NCBI GenBank assembly: GCA_963971285.1
Contig: OZ020248.1
Location: forward strand, 26,711,764 to 26,775,763
Reading direction: 5' to 3'
DNA: 64,000 nucleotides
DNA from: Astropecten irregularis
Taxonomy: Eukaryota; Echinodermata; Asteroidea; Paxillosida; Astropectinidae
Of this stretch, positions 10,101 to 21,200 are shown in pieces. How positions within the stretch are numbered: position 1 is the first letter of the stretch; each line of letters starts with the position of its first letter. The notes under the pieces were generated by a model, which ran no database searches, had not been told where the DNA came from, and saw only the letters and a program-made list of their open reading frames with translations. Made by a program: the position numbers and the translations under genes.

Positions 10101-13100
10101 GTTAATTCACCTGCTACGATGCCGATCATCAGCTCTTTGATTGCCACAGTGCCCCTCATGTAGTCTGAACATATAACCTTCAGACTGTTGAAGGCGTAGA
10201 AATAGACAAAGTTGGAGCAGCAAAGGCTGGTAACGACGGGGAACCATCCTCTGTACAGAGATGCACTGGTGATAGACAAACAGATCTGGAATCAGTTTCA
10301 TATTCATTAAGCATTGAGCTTGATAGTAATGAAAACTGCTTAGCACAAAGTCAGCAGATAACCAGCCACAAGCAATATACATACAAGGAACTTTAGCTGG
10401 GAATGAGTGTGCTTACCAAATATTTTGCATACTTAAGATGAATAAGAGCAAATGTAGCTGCACTCAAGCAACAATTTCAGCCTCACCATTATGGTCCTAG
10501 ACTAGAGTCTAGACTCTAGAGGTAAGATGCATTTATCATCCATAGGGATACACCAACCTTGATCCATCAAGTAGGTTTCAGTGGCAGATAATGTAAAGCT
10601 CTGGGGCAGATTTCATGGAGCTGCTAAGCACAAAAAAATTGCTTAGCGCAAAGTGTCTTTCCCAATAAAACAAACCACCATTAAAAAATTCCATTTGATA
10701 TCCATTGTCAGCGAACAACAGCCAAAGAACAATCACAAGGGATACACAACACATGGAAATTTGGTTGTTAATCCTGTTTTTAGTAAGACAGAAATGTCAT
10801 GGTTAGCAAATGTTTATGTTAAGCAGGGCTGTGAAATTGTCCCCAGGAAACAAGAATCTGTTCAAGGTAGGAGGCATATGACTTACAATCCTTCTTCTCT
10901 GACAATCTCTGTGATTATCTGAAATGAGTGTTTGGCTGTCCGCTTGTCATCAACTGCAAATGTAGAGAAAGGAAAGACTATATATTAACACAGAGGGTAT
11001 GTTTAGTCAAGGCATTGATGATAATGATTCGTACTGATACTTACCTCAATATCAAATCAATTTATGTTAGTTGTGACCAAATCTAAAAAATAACAAGAAA
11101 TTATGATTTAGATGTTTACCTGTTTTCTTTTTAATTGACCTCTGATTCAGTACATAATTATAATCTAAGGAATACAAGTAATTAACTGCTGTAAACTTCT
11201 TGTCAACCAAAATGATGACCTGAAATATATCAAATACTTAGAGTTAGGAGGGCCTGACATTTTGATCCTAGCAGGATCTTTCTCAAAGGCTGCTCAGAGT
11301 TAGGAGGGGCTGACATTTTGATCCTAAAAGGATCTTTCTCGAAGGCTATAATGTAATTACAATAACGTGTCGGACGTGAACGACTGTCAAAGTGAACTCT
11401 GTGAATACTTCAATTTCCATTGTTTTTGTCTGGTGAATGAAAGACCAAATTCTGTTGTGATTTTGAAATACCAGATGTCTGTTGTAACCTGTTATTTACT
11501 CATCAACATTGTTTATGAAAACAATTTAATCGGTCAGTGCCCAGTGAATGACACAAGTGTAAAGTCTTATTGATTCAGACACTGATCATTATCTCATATA
11601 TTGATATTAATGTAGTCATTACCCAGTCATTGTCCATGTCAATGAACCTGGAATTAATGGAACTTTGGAATTAGAGTCAAGTATTATACGTGATTCATTC
11701 AAACATGTACTGTCTGAAATTTGGAAGTAAACAACCAAAATATTTAACATGATGCACAAATCATGTGCTGGGATTCTAAAATACATTAGACTAGCTCCTG
11801 GAAAATAAATATGGTCACAGACCAAAACATTGACCTAATATAAAGTTTGCAACAGAATAGTGAAAGGAGGGGTGAGTTGGGTGGCCAATGTTTAAATCTG
11901 AGGAGGATCTTTCTCAAAGGTTGAATAGATGTTGTAGGTTAAAAACACAGATGTGGATGAAACAAAATGTCAGGCCCTCCTAACTCTAAGCAGCCTTTGA
12001 GAAAGATCCTGCTAGGATCGAAACGTCAGGCCCTCATAACTCTAAGCAGCCTTATCCTGCTAGGATCGAAACGTCAGGCCCTCCCAACTCTAAGCAGCCT
12101 TTGAGAAAGACCCTGCTAGGATAGAAACGTCAGACCCTCCTAACTCTGAGCAGTGCTTTGAGAAAGGTCCTGCTAGGATCAAAACATCAGGCCCTCCTAA
12201 CTCTGAGCATCCTTTTAGAAAGATCCTGCTAGGATCGAAACGTCAGGCCCTCCCAACTCTAAGCAGCCTTTGAGAAAGATCCTGCTAGGATCGAAACATC
12301 CAGCCCTACAAGCTGGCATTTGAGAAAGATCCTGCTGATTGTATACCAGGCGACTCATATAGGGTTTTTAGGATTGAAACATCAGGCACTCCTAACTCTG
12401 AGCAGCCTTTGAGACAGATCCTGCTAGGATTTTAGGATTGAAATGTCAGGCCCTCGTAGCTCTGTGCAGCCTTTGAGAAAGATTCTGATTAGGATTGAAA
12501 GTTTAAAACATCAGGCCCTCGTAACTCGAAGCAAACCAATGTGTGAGAACTCACTCTGTAGTCTGGTTCTTGCTGTTTCCAGTGGATAACAGAGGGACAT
12601 CGCTGTGACACTTCCCTGGTATTCAATCAATTCAGAGTAAAAAAAAGAAGTGGAATTACGAGCAAATATAGAACATTGTGTAATACTTTAAATTTTAACA
12701 CCAGATTTAGCAGAGTTGAGGCTACAGTCATGGGATATAGCACAACTGTCTTAAGACTAGAGTCAATTTCATTTTTACTGTGGGCATCAGGATATGACAA
12801 TCAGTACACCCAGTGCTCTCCTTTTAAATTTAGGGTTAGGCTTTGTGGCAGGAGCCTTCTAGTTCTAGAACTTAGAACACAGGTCTGAACCAAAAGGTAG
12901 GCATAAGTTCCATAACTTTTAGTTCTTAACCATTTTTTCTATGGTGCCAAGTTCAAGGCCTATAGTAGCCGAATAGTAAAACGGTAATATATTAGAACTG
13001 GCTCTTCTAGAAGTAGGTCAGAGCATGGAGAGTCAAACTAGATTATACTTTCAAGTTTCAATGCAAGTAATAATAATAAACTGCTGCAAGTGCAAACTGC

Positions 13101-13420
13101 TCATCAACCAAAATAATGACCTGAAATTTATCAAATGATTAGAGTTAGGAGGGCCTGACACGTTTCGATCCTAGCAGGATCTTTATCGCATTCGATAAAG
13201 ATCCTGCAAGGATCGAAACGCGTCAGGCCCTCCTAACTCTCCGTAGATTATACTTTACAGTTTACTAGTCTAGCAATGTGACCAGTTGAGTGGAGTTAGA
13301 TTAGGCCTACCGAACATAGTACAATAATTTCTATTAAAGCCAGACAACACTCACAGTCGCTCCAGCCACAGCATGTACCAGAGTCTGGTACGATAGGATA
13401 GAGATCGGACCACCGGACAT
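7151..13420 (-). CDS. SLC25A17: Peroxisomal solute carrier SLC25A17/PMP34, complete
   Basis: Nine exons on the minus strand: 13420-13355, 12615-12555, 10953-10887, 10265-10111, 9462-9337, 8708-8560, 8069-7971, 7578-7508 and 7307-7151. They join in frame to 316 aa (human about 307), with GT-AG introns and closing phases. The start [20 protein letters not shown] matches the family N-terminus. Three mitochondrial-carrier signatures are visible: PLETAR (33-38), PMWVVNMR (126-133) and PLQLVQTK (232-239). The second is the atypical PxWVVN form characteristic of PMP34. [20 protein letters not shown] and [17 protein letters not shown] are further hallmarks. Known of the family: a six-helix carrier in the peroxisomal membrane that exchanges CoA, FAD, NAD+ and AMP-type cofactors. 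It is divergent from NOX5 and convergent with STK19. Confidence 0.95.
8946..9270. repeat. Four-copy minisatellite, period about 85 bp, in SLC25A17 intron
   Basis: Four degenerate tandem copies carry CCTGTGGAGACTGTGGTAGT, GTGGTAAGCAGCTCTTGTCT and GGTAGGTGCAGAGGGTTAGG. The array lies in the intron between exons 8560-8708 and 9337-9462. Each unit ends with one GGGTTAGGGTT-like word. Confidence 0.85.
9700..9965 (+). mobile_element. tRNA-derived SINE, near full-length copy
   Basis: From CGTATCCTCTTTGAGTGATC this runs through GCGTGGTTTCATGACTGCC to the tRNA-like unit at about 9862-9937. The A box region is GGCTCAGTTGGTAGAGC and the B box GGTTCGAATCC. It ends with TTCTTTGTTCACTTTTCAAT. It is nearly collinear with 49255-49575. 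The anticodon loop lacks the invariant T before the anticodon, so it is not a functional tRNA. It sits in an SLC25A17 intron. Confidence 0.85.
10601..10853. mobile_element. MITE with GGGGCNNATTTCATGGAGCTGCTTAA-type ends
   Basis: The left end CTGGGGCAGATTTCATGGAG with GCTAAGCAC and the right end TGTTAAGCAGGGCTGTGAAA with TTGTCCCCAG are inverted repeats. The same ends bound 38748-39013, and a degraded copy is at about 56330-56560. It lies in an SLC25A17 intron and has no ORF. Confidence 0.7.
11235..11345. repeat. Two units of the GATCCTAGCAGGATC satellite with family flank
   Basis: The flank AATGATGACCTGAAATATAT leads into two units of AGTTAGGAGGGCCTGACATT followed by GATCCTAGCAGGATCTTTCT. The flank is shared with 13080, 32340, 32650 and 58030, so the satellite unit belongs to a mobile element. 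It is in the SLC25A17 intron 10954-12554. Confidence 0.75.
11935..12535. repeat. Tandem array (about 9-10 units, ~57 bp) of palindromic GATCCTGCTAGGATC satellite
   Basis: The unit is CAGCCTTTGAGAAAGATCCT, GCTAGGATCGAAACGTCAGG, CCCTCCTAACTCTAAG. The centre GATCCTGCTAGGATC is an imperfect palindrome, so every unit can form a short hairpin. Units vary by substitutions and one carries an insertion near 12340-12370. The array ends about 20 bp from the splice donor side of the SLC25A17 exon at 12555. Confidence 0.9.
13141..13240. repeat. Head-to-head satellite pair forming a 100-bp hairpin
   Basis: Two GATCCTAGCAGGATC units lie in opposite orientation around a short TCGCATTC loop, with both ends AGAGTTAGGAGGGCCTGAC or its complement. 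A similar head-to-head pair is at 32392-32505. It is in SLC25A17 intron 1. Confidence 0.88.
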
Positions 13421-15222
13421 CTTTCTCCTCTCATCGTCTCATTATATAATAATAAGATTTTACCAGGCTCAATTTTCCACTTAGTTGGACCAAAATTAAT
13501 ATTTCCTGCCGCATGTGTTTGTATTTTGATAGCAAGACGATTAAAAACACGCCCTCTATAATCAACAGGGACTAAGTTATGGTGACCTTTAACCCCTAAA
13601 CTTGTTCCAGCTTCTTGGGCGTTTAGTTGAATGCTGTATGTACTATAAATAAATGTAATGAATGTATGGTACTGTGATCGTGAATGTACATGGTTGACCT
13701 ATTTTATAAGGTGGAAAGTATGAGGTTTATTGTTTAATCAGAGGCAATTGTCAGGTTCAGTGACATAGAGAACAAAGACACAATCCCTTTAATTGTGACA
13801 ATGGTCTTATCTGTCACTCATGACTATTGCAGAGCTAGAGTTGCACTAATTTAACTCAGTTCGAGCTATGTTTACGTTTGTCATGAACTTCGGAGAACTT
13901 CGCATTATAGTAATGAAATGGAAATCAAAATAACTATTATTCGTGCATTAAAGGTAGAATAATACATGTATTTTGGTAAGAAACCAAAACAGAAACGTTC
14001 ACAGATTTACGTATAACTCGCAGCTGAGGGTATGAAGATAGAAAGTTTTTCCACCTGATGGTCGATGCTGTAGGCCCCCCTCCAGAAATTAATAAAACAA
14101 AGACCGAAAATCTTTTTGATCTTTTAAAAGATCAAAAATAAAAGAGAAAAGACTTAAGAAATGCTATATAGCTGTTTTTCACTGTTTTCTCAAAAAGTGG
14201 GCACCGTATGGAACTTAAATTTTCACATAGGCCTAATCTGAATGAATCTGTATTTCTTTATTAAAAACCAAAGTATGATATTACCTTTAAGCCGATTTAA
14301 GGATAACAAAATAACAGTGATAATCTTACAATGCAATTCTATATCCCGGTTAAAATGCAATGACAGTGCAATTTGACTGACACAATGTTTTAGTTTGCCA
14401 GAGGCGGGTGTGACGCGGTGACACCGATCCCTACTAGTCTGTTTGTTCAGTCAATGTTTGCTGCACGTCTACCTTCATGCTTGCAAAATAAATTGTCTTT
14501 CACTAGCACCGTGTGGGCCTCATGATCAAAATCAATCGATCAAGTTTCTTTGGTAATGATGCTTTCTAAGATGCTACACGAATGTCAATCATTGATCCAA
14601 CAATTAGCATTCAGACTGCACGCGTGTCACTATAATTACGTCAAAAAGAAACTTCATTTTTGTGATCTTGTCCCACCCATGTCTTAAGCCTATTGTCAAA
14701 CTGTAATTGTTTGGTAAAGGCCCAGAGGTCGCCCAGTCGTGACACTTCACTGACTGGTACCATCCTAGCTCCATGCTGGTATGCACAAGAGTATCACGGG
14801 GTCATCTTTTGCAGTTTGTTGCAAAGTTTATTGATGCATTTAGGCCATATTGATCCTGTGACGTAACGCTGTAAGGTCCTGCAAATATCCGAGGTAATTG
14901 TTGGGTAGATTTTTTCTGTTAATAATGCCACATTTTGAAAGACGTTAGTATTATGCACTGGATTCCCACGTTGTGAAGTCGTGGGCATGCACTCATCTTA
15001 GCCCGTAAGGAAAACACTGTGTTTTGGCTCAAAATTCACAGAAGATTCAGCCAAGACGTACTTCTCGTCATCACGTGATAATAAATGTTTCTCTAGTGTC
15101 AAAACAAATACAAACGTCGAGGGGTCTGCTAGTCCATCTGATATACATCGGGAAAACTACAAACAAGAACGGATTGTAAAGTTGAGGATTTGATGGTCAA
15201 CTTGTGATGCTGTGCAAGCATC
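13421..15222. promoter_or_regulatory. Divergent intergenic region between SLC25A17 and NOX5
   Basis: 1.8 kb separate the two start codons, so both promoters must lie here or in unseen 5' exons. I see no convincing TATA box or CpG island. It contains a TTAA-flanked MITE (13949-14290). The stretch 14400-15200 is otherwise unremarkable single-copy sequence. Confidence 0.5.
13949..14290. mobile_element. TTAA-flanked MITE (AGGTA...TACCT ends)
   Basis: TTAA precedes AGGTAGAATAATACATGTAT, and TATGATATTACCT precedes TTAA at the right. Inside are the family words CACAGATTTACGTATAA, AATTAATAAAACAAAGACCG and GGCACCGTATGGAA. Related copies are at 19331-19740, about 25200-25566 and about 28650-28990. TTAA on both sides is the piggyBac-type target pattern, but no transposase is present to confirm it. 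Confidence 0.7.
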
Positions 15223-18200
15223 ATGCCAACTCGAACATTCTCAGTGTAAGTTTTACTCCTTGTTGTTATTTCATGTAGAAGGCCTAAAATTATGTACACA
15301 ATTATTGGTGATTTATGAATTTCTTTCTTTTCCTTTTATGACAAGAACATTTTAAGCGTTCGAATTTAGCTGGAGAAAGTCGACTTCGTTCATAATATCC
15401 ATCAATCCATCTTTTGATTTAGTAACAGTTGCTCATAGTCTTTAAATTATGTTTAAGTTGATCCTTTGGGATGTTTTCCGATTCCTTTAGCTTTTACTCC
15501 CCCATTCAGTCATTACCATGTATGGTGTCGTATTTACTAGTAACGTCCATTTCTGTTAGCATTTCTATAAACAATACTTTTCCTGTCTGCAATTTATTAT
15601 AATTCACTTTACGCTACAAAGTTGGGCTCAATGTTAAAGTGTTGGTGTACCTATTTTACATTTTATTATAGAAACTTATATTCAGACGAATGGAAGTTCC
15701 CTGAAGGCCTTTTAAGTTAATTCATTTCATGTAATTCAGAAAATTATGACAAAGAACATTGTCAATATGTCAACCAAAAACAGCTTGTATATGCTAGGTT
15801 TTGCTAGTGGTCTGGTCCTGCTAAATGTAAGTGAATATTTGTTTCTTCTTTGCATCTTAGAAACATTCGGGACACCGACACCAAATGGCTGAAGTGGGCA
15901 GAGTCTCGCTGCGCGTCCATCGCTGGTAAACATACTTCAATAGACAGAGAGAGTTTTAAGAATGCACTGCAAGTACGAAACGTAAGTATAGAAGAGTCCT
16001 TGGTCAGTGCATGGCTGCATAGGCATAATAGTCGGATCTTGTGCCCCATCAGGGGAAGGGAATGTCTCTTCACTGTGAGTGTCCTTCTACAACGCAGTGC
16101 TAAAAACGAAACTAAAACGAATTAGTAATTCGTTAAAACGAATTAGTTTCAGACAGAATTATTTTTGTCAGTGGCACGATTGGGCTTTCGTACAAAAGGA
16201 CTGTGAAACAATTTTGTTGTAAGACTTTTTTGAAAGACGGGCTGTCGTTCGATCCTTTGCGGATCTTGTTAACTATATCGGACTAGTAAAGAACGTGTAT
16301 CAAACGTTTCGCTCTCAGTTTTCTAGAAACATTTTGACTAATGCGGTTCGATTCCCGCTTCAGTCAATTTGTCTTAGGTCACTTTTCAATAACCTAAAAT
16401 CCAGTCAGTTTCCCTAGTGTTGTTATTTATTGATGATTGATTGCATTTATACCCTTCATACTGTGTGATGGAATATCAAACACAAAGAGTTATTTGCCAC
16501 GATACGAATTTATACACTTGAACACCTTATCAAATTTTCGCGCTCAGTTTTCTTGAAAAACGAATTTACACAATGATTGTCAACGCCCTGTTTATCGTTC
16601 CGTTCCTTTTTCATTTGTGCGTAAGTTCAAGACGAAACATGAACTACATTTTTCCCGATTTATATTCTGTTGGTGGGATGGTTTCAGGTGTTCTTTGCTG
16701 ACAGGGTCTTTGATCTGTTGGACGAAGACCACAGTGGGACTATATCTCAATCAGAAATGATGAATGGACTCTACCTCATTACCAAAGGGACTAGAGATCA
16801 GAAAATAAGATTCTTCTTCGATGTTTACGACTTTGACGGTAGGTTTTGCTTGTTGTCTGCCTGGGCCCTGGGATCGATTTCACACAAGTCATCGTAACTT
16901 AATGCAAATCGAACGAATATGATGTATTGCAGCCCTACGATCGATCGTAGGGCTTCGTGAAATCGAGCCCTTGAGTATTTCTGTTCCGTACCAACAATCA
17001 TGATTTTCAACATTGTAGCTGTTAAAAAGTCGGATGTATTAAACAAGCACAGAACATCGCCGATGATAAAGTTTGGAATTTGTAAAATTGTAAGCATTTG
17101 TCTGCTATTTCTTGACACTTGAAACTCTATTCACGTACTACTGTCAGAGTGGGGTTTGATGGGTCCCAAGAGCTTAATTAATTTTTTCTTCCAGCGACGA
17201 TCATCTGTCGCGCTCCGTGATTTTAAAGCATCTGAGAATTTTTTTCTGAAGTAGATACGGCTCTTTGAACTTGCAGAATAATTTGTCGCTGAGCATGCTT
17301 CTTTACGTGCAAATCATTTTGGAGCGCTCCCGGTGAAACCAATTCTTGATTTTGTGAAAATCGAAACAAGTATTCTCTCGGTCTCCTCCAGTTATGTTTT
17401 ATTTTTCCTTTTTAAATGAAATGGCTTAATGTTAAATTATGTAATGATCCTTACGTTTTTCTCCCCAAATCCCGTTCAAATCTCGCAGGTAACGGGACTA
17501 TCGACGTGGTTGAGTTGCGAGAGTTACTCAAAACAGGCGTGGTCGAAAGTTCAGTGCAACTCGACCAACATGGGATCAATCACTTGACGAACACTCTGTT
17601 TAAGGCTGCTGATCTGGACAACGATGGAGTTATATCATTCGATGAGTTTATGGCATCTATGGGTCGGTACCCAGACCTCATGGATAACTTCTCACTGAGG
17701 TATTGCATGAACTGTTTAATAATGAACGTAGAGGGCGGTATTTACCGCCAACTTCAAATTGATAGAATAATAATAATACATGTAATAAAATAATTAAGGC
17801 ATTTATAATTATAGCGTTCTTACAAAAGTGATATCACAACGCTTTACACTATTGTTACCCCTGGTCGTCGGGCCCATTAACATTCCTGAAACAATCTCAG
17901 CTCCCTGGGTTAATCAAGCACACAAAGCCATCTCTACCCTCACAGGTACCCATTTACACCTGGGTGAAGAGGAGCAATAATGTGACAAAGCATCCTGCCC
18001 AATGACGCAAGCGTAGGTTCTCCTGTTGTGCAATGAAAATCACTTAATTCGTACCAAAGGCATTTATTATTACAGTTTTATTAATTCATCTACGTGTAAA
18101 GTCAATTGAATTATTGAATTATCAAATTGTTAATAATGAATTATTTGTTTGTTTGTTTGTTTGTTTTTGCCACAGCCCAGCATCGTGGCTAAAACCCCAG

Positions 18201-21200
18201 AGAAGGATGAAAGGGGAAGGGTGTATCTCTCGGCCGAAGTCTGCTTACCTGCGTAATAACCTGAAATACATAGTCTTCATGTTCAGTTTCTTCGTGGTAA
18301 ATTGCGCCCTCTTTTTCGAGTCGGTGTATCGTTATTCCTTCATGGAGGACGCCAATTGGTGCTTTTTGATCGGTATGTAGATTTATTGATGGATGCATTT
18401 TATTTGAAAATATCAAATTGATGTGTTTGGTTTTTACTGAAATAATAAAGGGGTCCAATATGATGCATTTTAATTAGACCGGTTCTTCTCAGAACCACAC
18501 ACTCTCACAGAAGAGATTACATGGTGTCACCGCAAACCTACCTTATTTTAGTACTTCCACCATGCATAGCTCCGGTCTTATTCATACATTTTCTACTTTC
18601 TAGCCCGCGGTTGTGGCCAGGCACTGAACTTCAACTGTGCTGTAATCGTCCTTCTGATGTTACGGAAAGTACTCAGTTTCATGCGGACAACCTGGTTGAA
18701 GCGCGTCCTACCGTTTGATAACGCCATACTGCTTCATAAGACTGTTGGGTACTCCGTGGCGTCGCTGGCAGTGGTTCATACACTGGGCCATATTGGTAAT
18801 GCATGTAAGTAACGTCATTGGTGCCCTGAATGGGTTATTCACTAATAGGCATATCTCTCCACATTCATTGCTTTGGCAGTGTCACGAAAACAAAACCAAG
18901 TTGAAAGATACTATTTGGAATAAATATAACAAGATAGTATAAGGAATAATGATGTATTATGTTGACCCAAACTGCGTATTGTATAGGGTAATTTTATGAA
19001 ACATGAAAAATCTCCAAACTTCAAGAAAATAAATGATAAATTTCCATGCGTAATAATTTATGAAGGAGAATTAATCAACTCACTTACATTTGCGAACGTT
19101 TCTTTTTGCAGTCATTTTAGAAACCTACAAGGAATTCACGGCAGTCGAACTCTTGTTCACTAACACGTCCATCTTACCAGTCGGGCTCCACGTTGGCAGG
19201 ATCGTAGGAAGTGCATTCATCACAGGTTGGGTACTAGATGTGGTTCTGCTGATACTCATCGCTGGTTCTCTGTCGTGTGTCAGGCGCTCCGGCCATTTTG
19301 AGGTAGGTGAAGATCTCAGATGTAGTTACCTTAAATTATCTTTTATTTACTACAATACTTTGGTAGGAAAACAAAATAGCTGTTCACAGATTTACCTATA
19401 GGCCTAACTTACTTGATATTAAGATGATGCTGGTAGGAAAATACCGTTACAATATTATTTTTCCTCCTGAAATGCTGTATTTATCAAGAAAAGAGTAAAA
19501 TCAATGACCCCAAAAAACGACCAAAAATATTTTTGATCTTCGGAAGATCCAAAATAACAGTGAAAAAATGTAAAAATACTGTGGGAATTTTTCAATGTTT
19601 TCTACAATTCTGAGTCGGCACCGTATGAGACTGGGAATTTCACAAATGACTGTTACTGTATCTTTCTTGATATGTTTGCCCATGAATCTGTATTTCTTTG
19701 ACAAAACCCAAAGTATGAAATTACCTTTAATTGGTCTTTTCGTCTTGTCCTTTCCCTTTCTTTGAAACATGAGATACGGTATATTTCAGAAAACGTTTTG
19801 CTCAATTTGTTTTATTCCACCTCTTCATGGTTAAGTTAGCAGTTACAAGTTTTCGTAAATGTTTCAATGTTAACCTAAGACTTGACCGTAAAAGTTTTGA
19901 ATTTTTTGTCTTCAGATATTTTTCTGGACTCACAAGATTTGCTACGTCCTCTTCTGGTTCTTGTTGATCCTTCACGGACCCAGATTCTGGTGCTGGTTCC
20001 TCGGTCCGGCCGTTCTGTTTACTCTGGAGAAGATCAGTGATATGAAGATCGTCAGGACGATACGATTCGGCAAGACATACGTCAAGGAGGTTAATCTTCT
20101 TCCGTCTGGTGTAAGTTTCTCACATCTAGAAGTCAAAACTCTAACCTTATAATATTCAGTCATTAAAATGTGAACAACGAACAATTACATTGACTGGAGC
20201 TGGATTCGAACAAGCGACCCCCGGCGCTCTTACCAACCAACTATCCACCCAGTGGCCGCTAAGCCCTACGTTCAATCGTAACTCCAGTTAGAAGGATAAC
20301 CCATCGTAGGGGAGACTATCCCACGTTGGGCTGCAATACATCAAAAGTCCTATACGATTGATAGTAAGTTACGATGAGTTTGGTGAAATTGACCCCTAGC
20401 TGTCTTTATTCGTTCGGCAGTCAGAAGCCATGAAACCACTCACATACTGCTATATCCCAATGTAATGTTCATTTAAGATACGAGCTGCATTAGCAATGCT
20501 GCAACCTGAGAAACAATATCTTTATTACATGTACATGTATGTGGTTCAACGTAAGTCAAGAAATGGCTCTTACCTATAGGCTGCGTTCGAGCGGTTACTC
20601 CCGGTAACACGAGTGGGATGCGCGCGCAATACTCTCCGGTGCAGGAGTATACTCCCCAACGCTGGAGAGTATACTCTCGCTGACCCGAGTGTCGTACTCC
20701 GGCCGTTCGAGCGCTCAGGAGTATACTCGTGTTAACACGAGTAGCTCGCTCGAACGCACCCATAGTGGCACAATTGCACGTGATAATGCTTGAGACGTAC
20801 GAGTGTTCCATGATTGTTGTTTCTTTGTTTTTTTTCCCAGGTTACGCATTTGGTCATGACCAAACCACGCAACTTCAAGTACAAGGCTGGCGACTACATA
20901 TTCATTCAGGTTCCCCTCATAGCCAATCACGAGTGGCATCCGTTTACTATCAGCAGTGCTCCAGAACAAGAAGGTAAATTTATCTACCAATCTAAGACAA
21001 TCTCTATAAAGCCTGGTTTCAAAACAGGACATTGTTATAAGAGCTATAAGAAAACAAGAGTGAAACTAATTATTAAGACTTAAAACTTTGCATGATGGAA
21101 GTAATAAAAGAAGGTAGGTTTGCGGTGACACCATGTAATCTCTTCTGCGAGAGTGTTTGTTTCTGAGAAGAACCGGTGGTATATCTCGACAGTCACTCTC

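Noticed and set aside
10495-10520. CTAGAGTCTAGACTCTAG palindrome as a protein-binding operator
   Set aside because: An isolated 18-bp palindrome in an intron; expected occasionally by chance and not repeated nearby.
11935-12535. CRISPR-like spaced palindromic repeats
   Set aside because: Eukaryotic context, no unique spacers of constant length and no cas genes; it is a tandem satellite.
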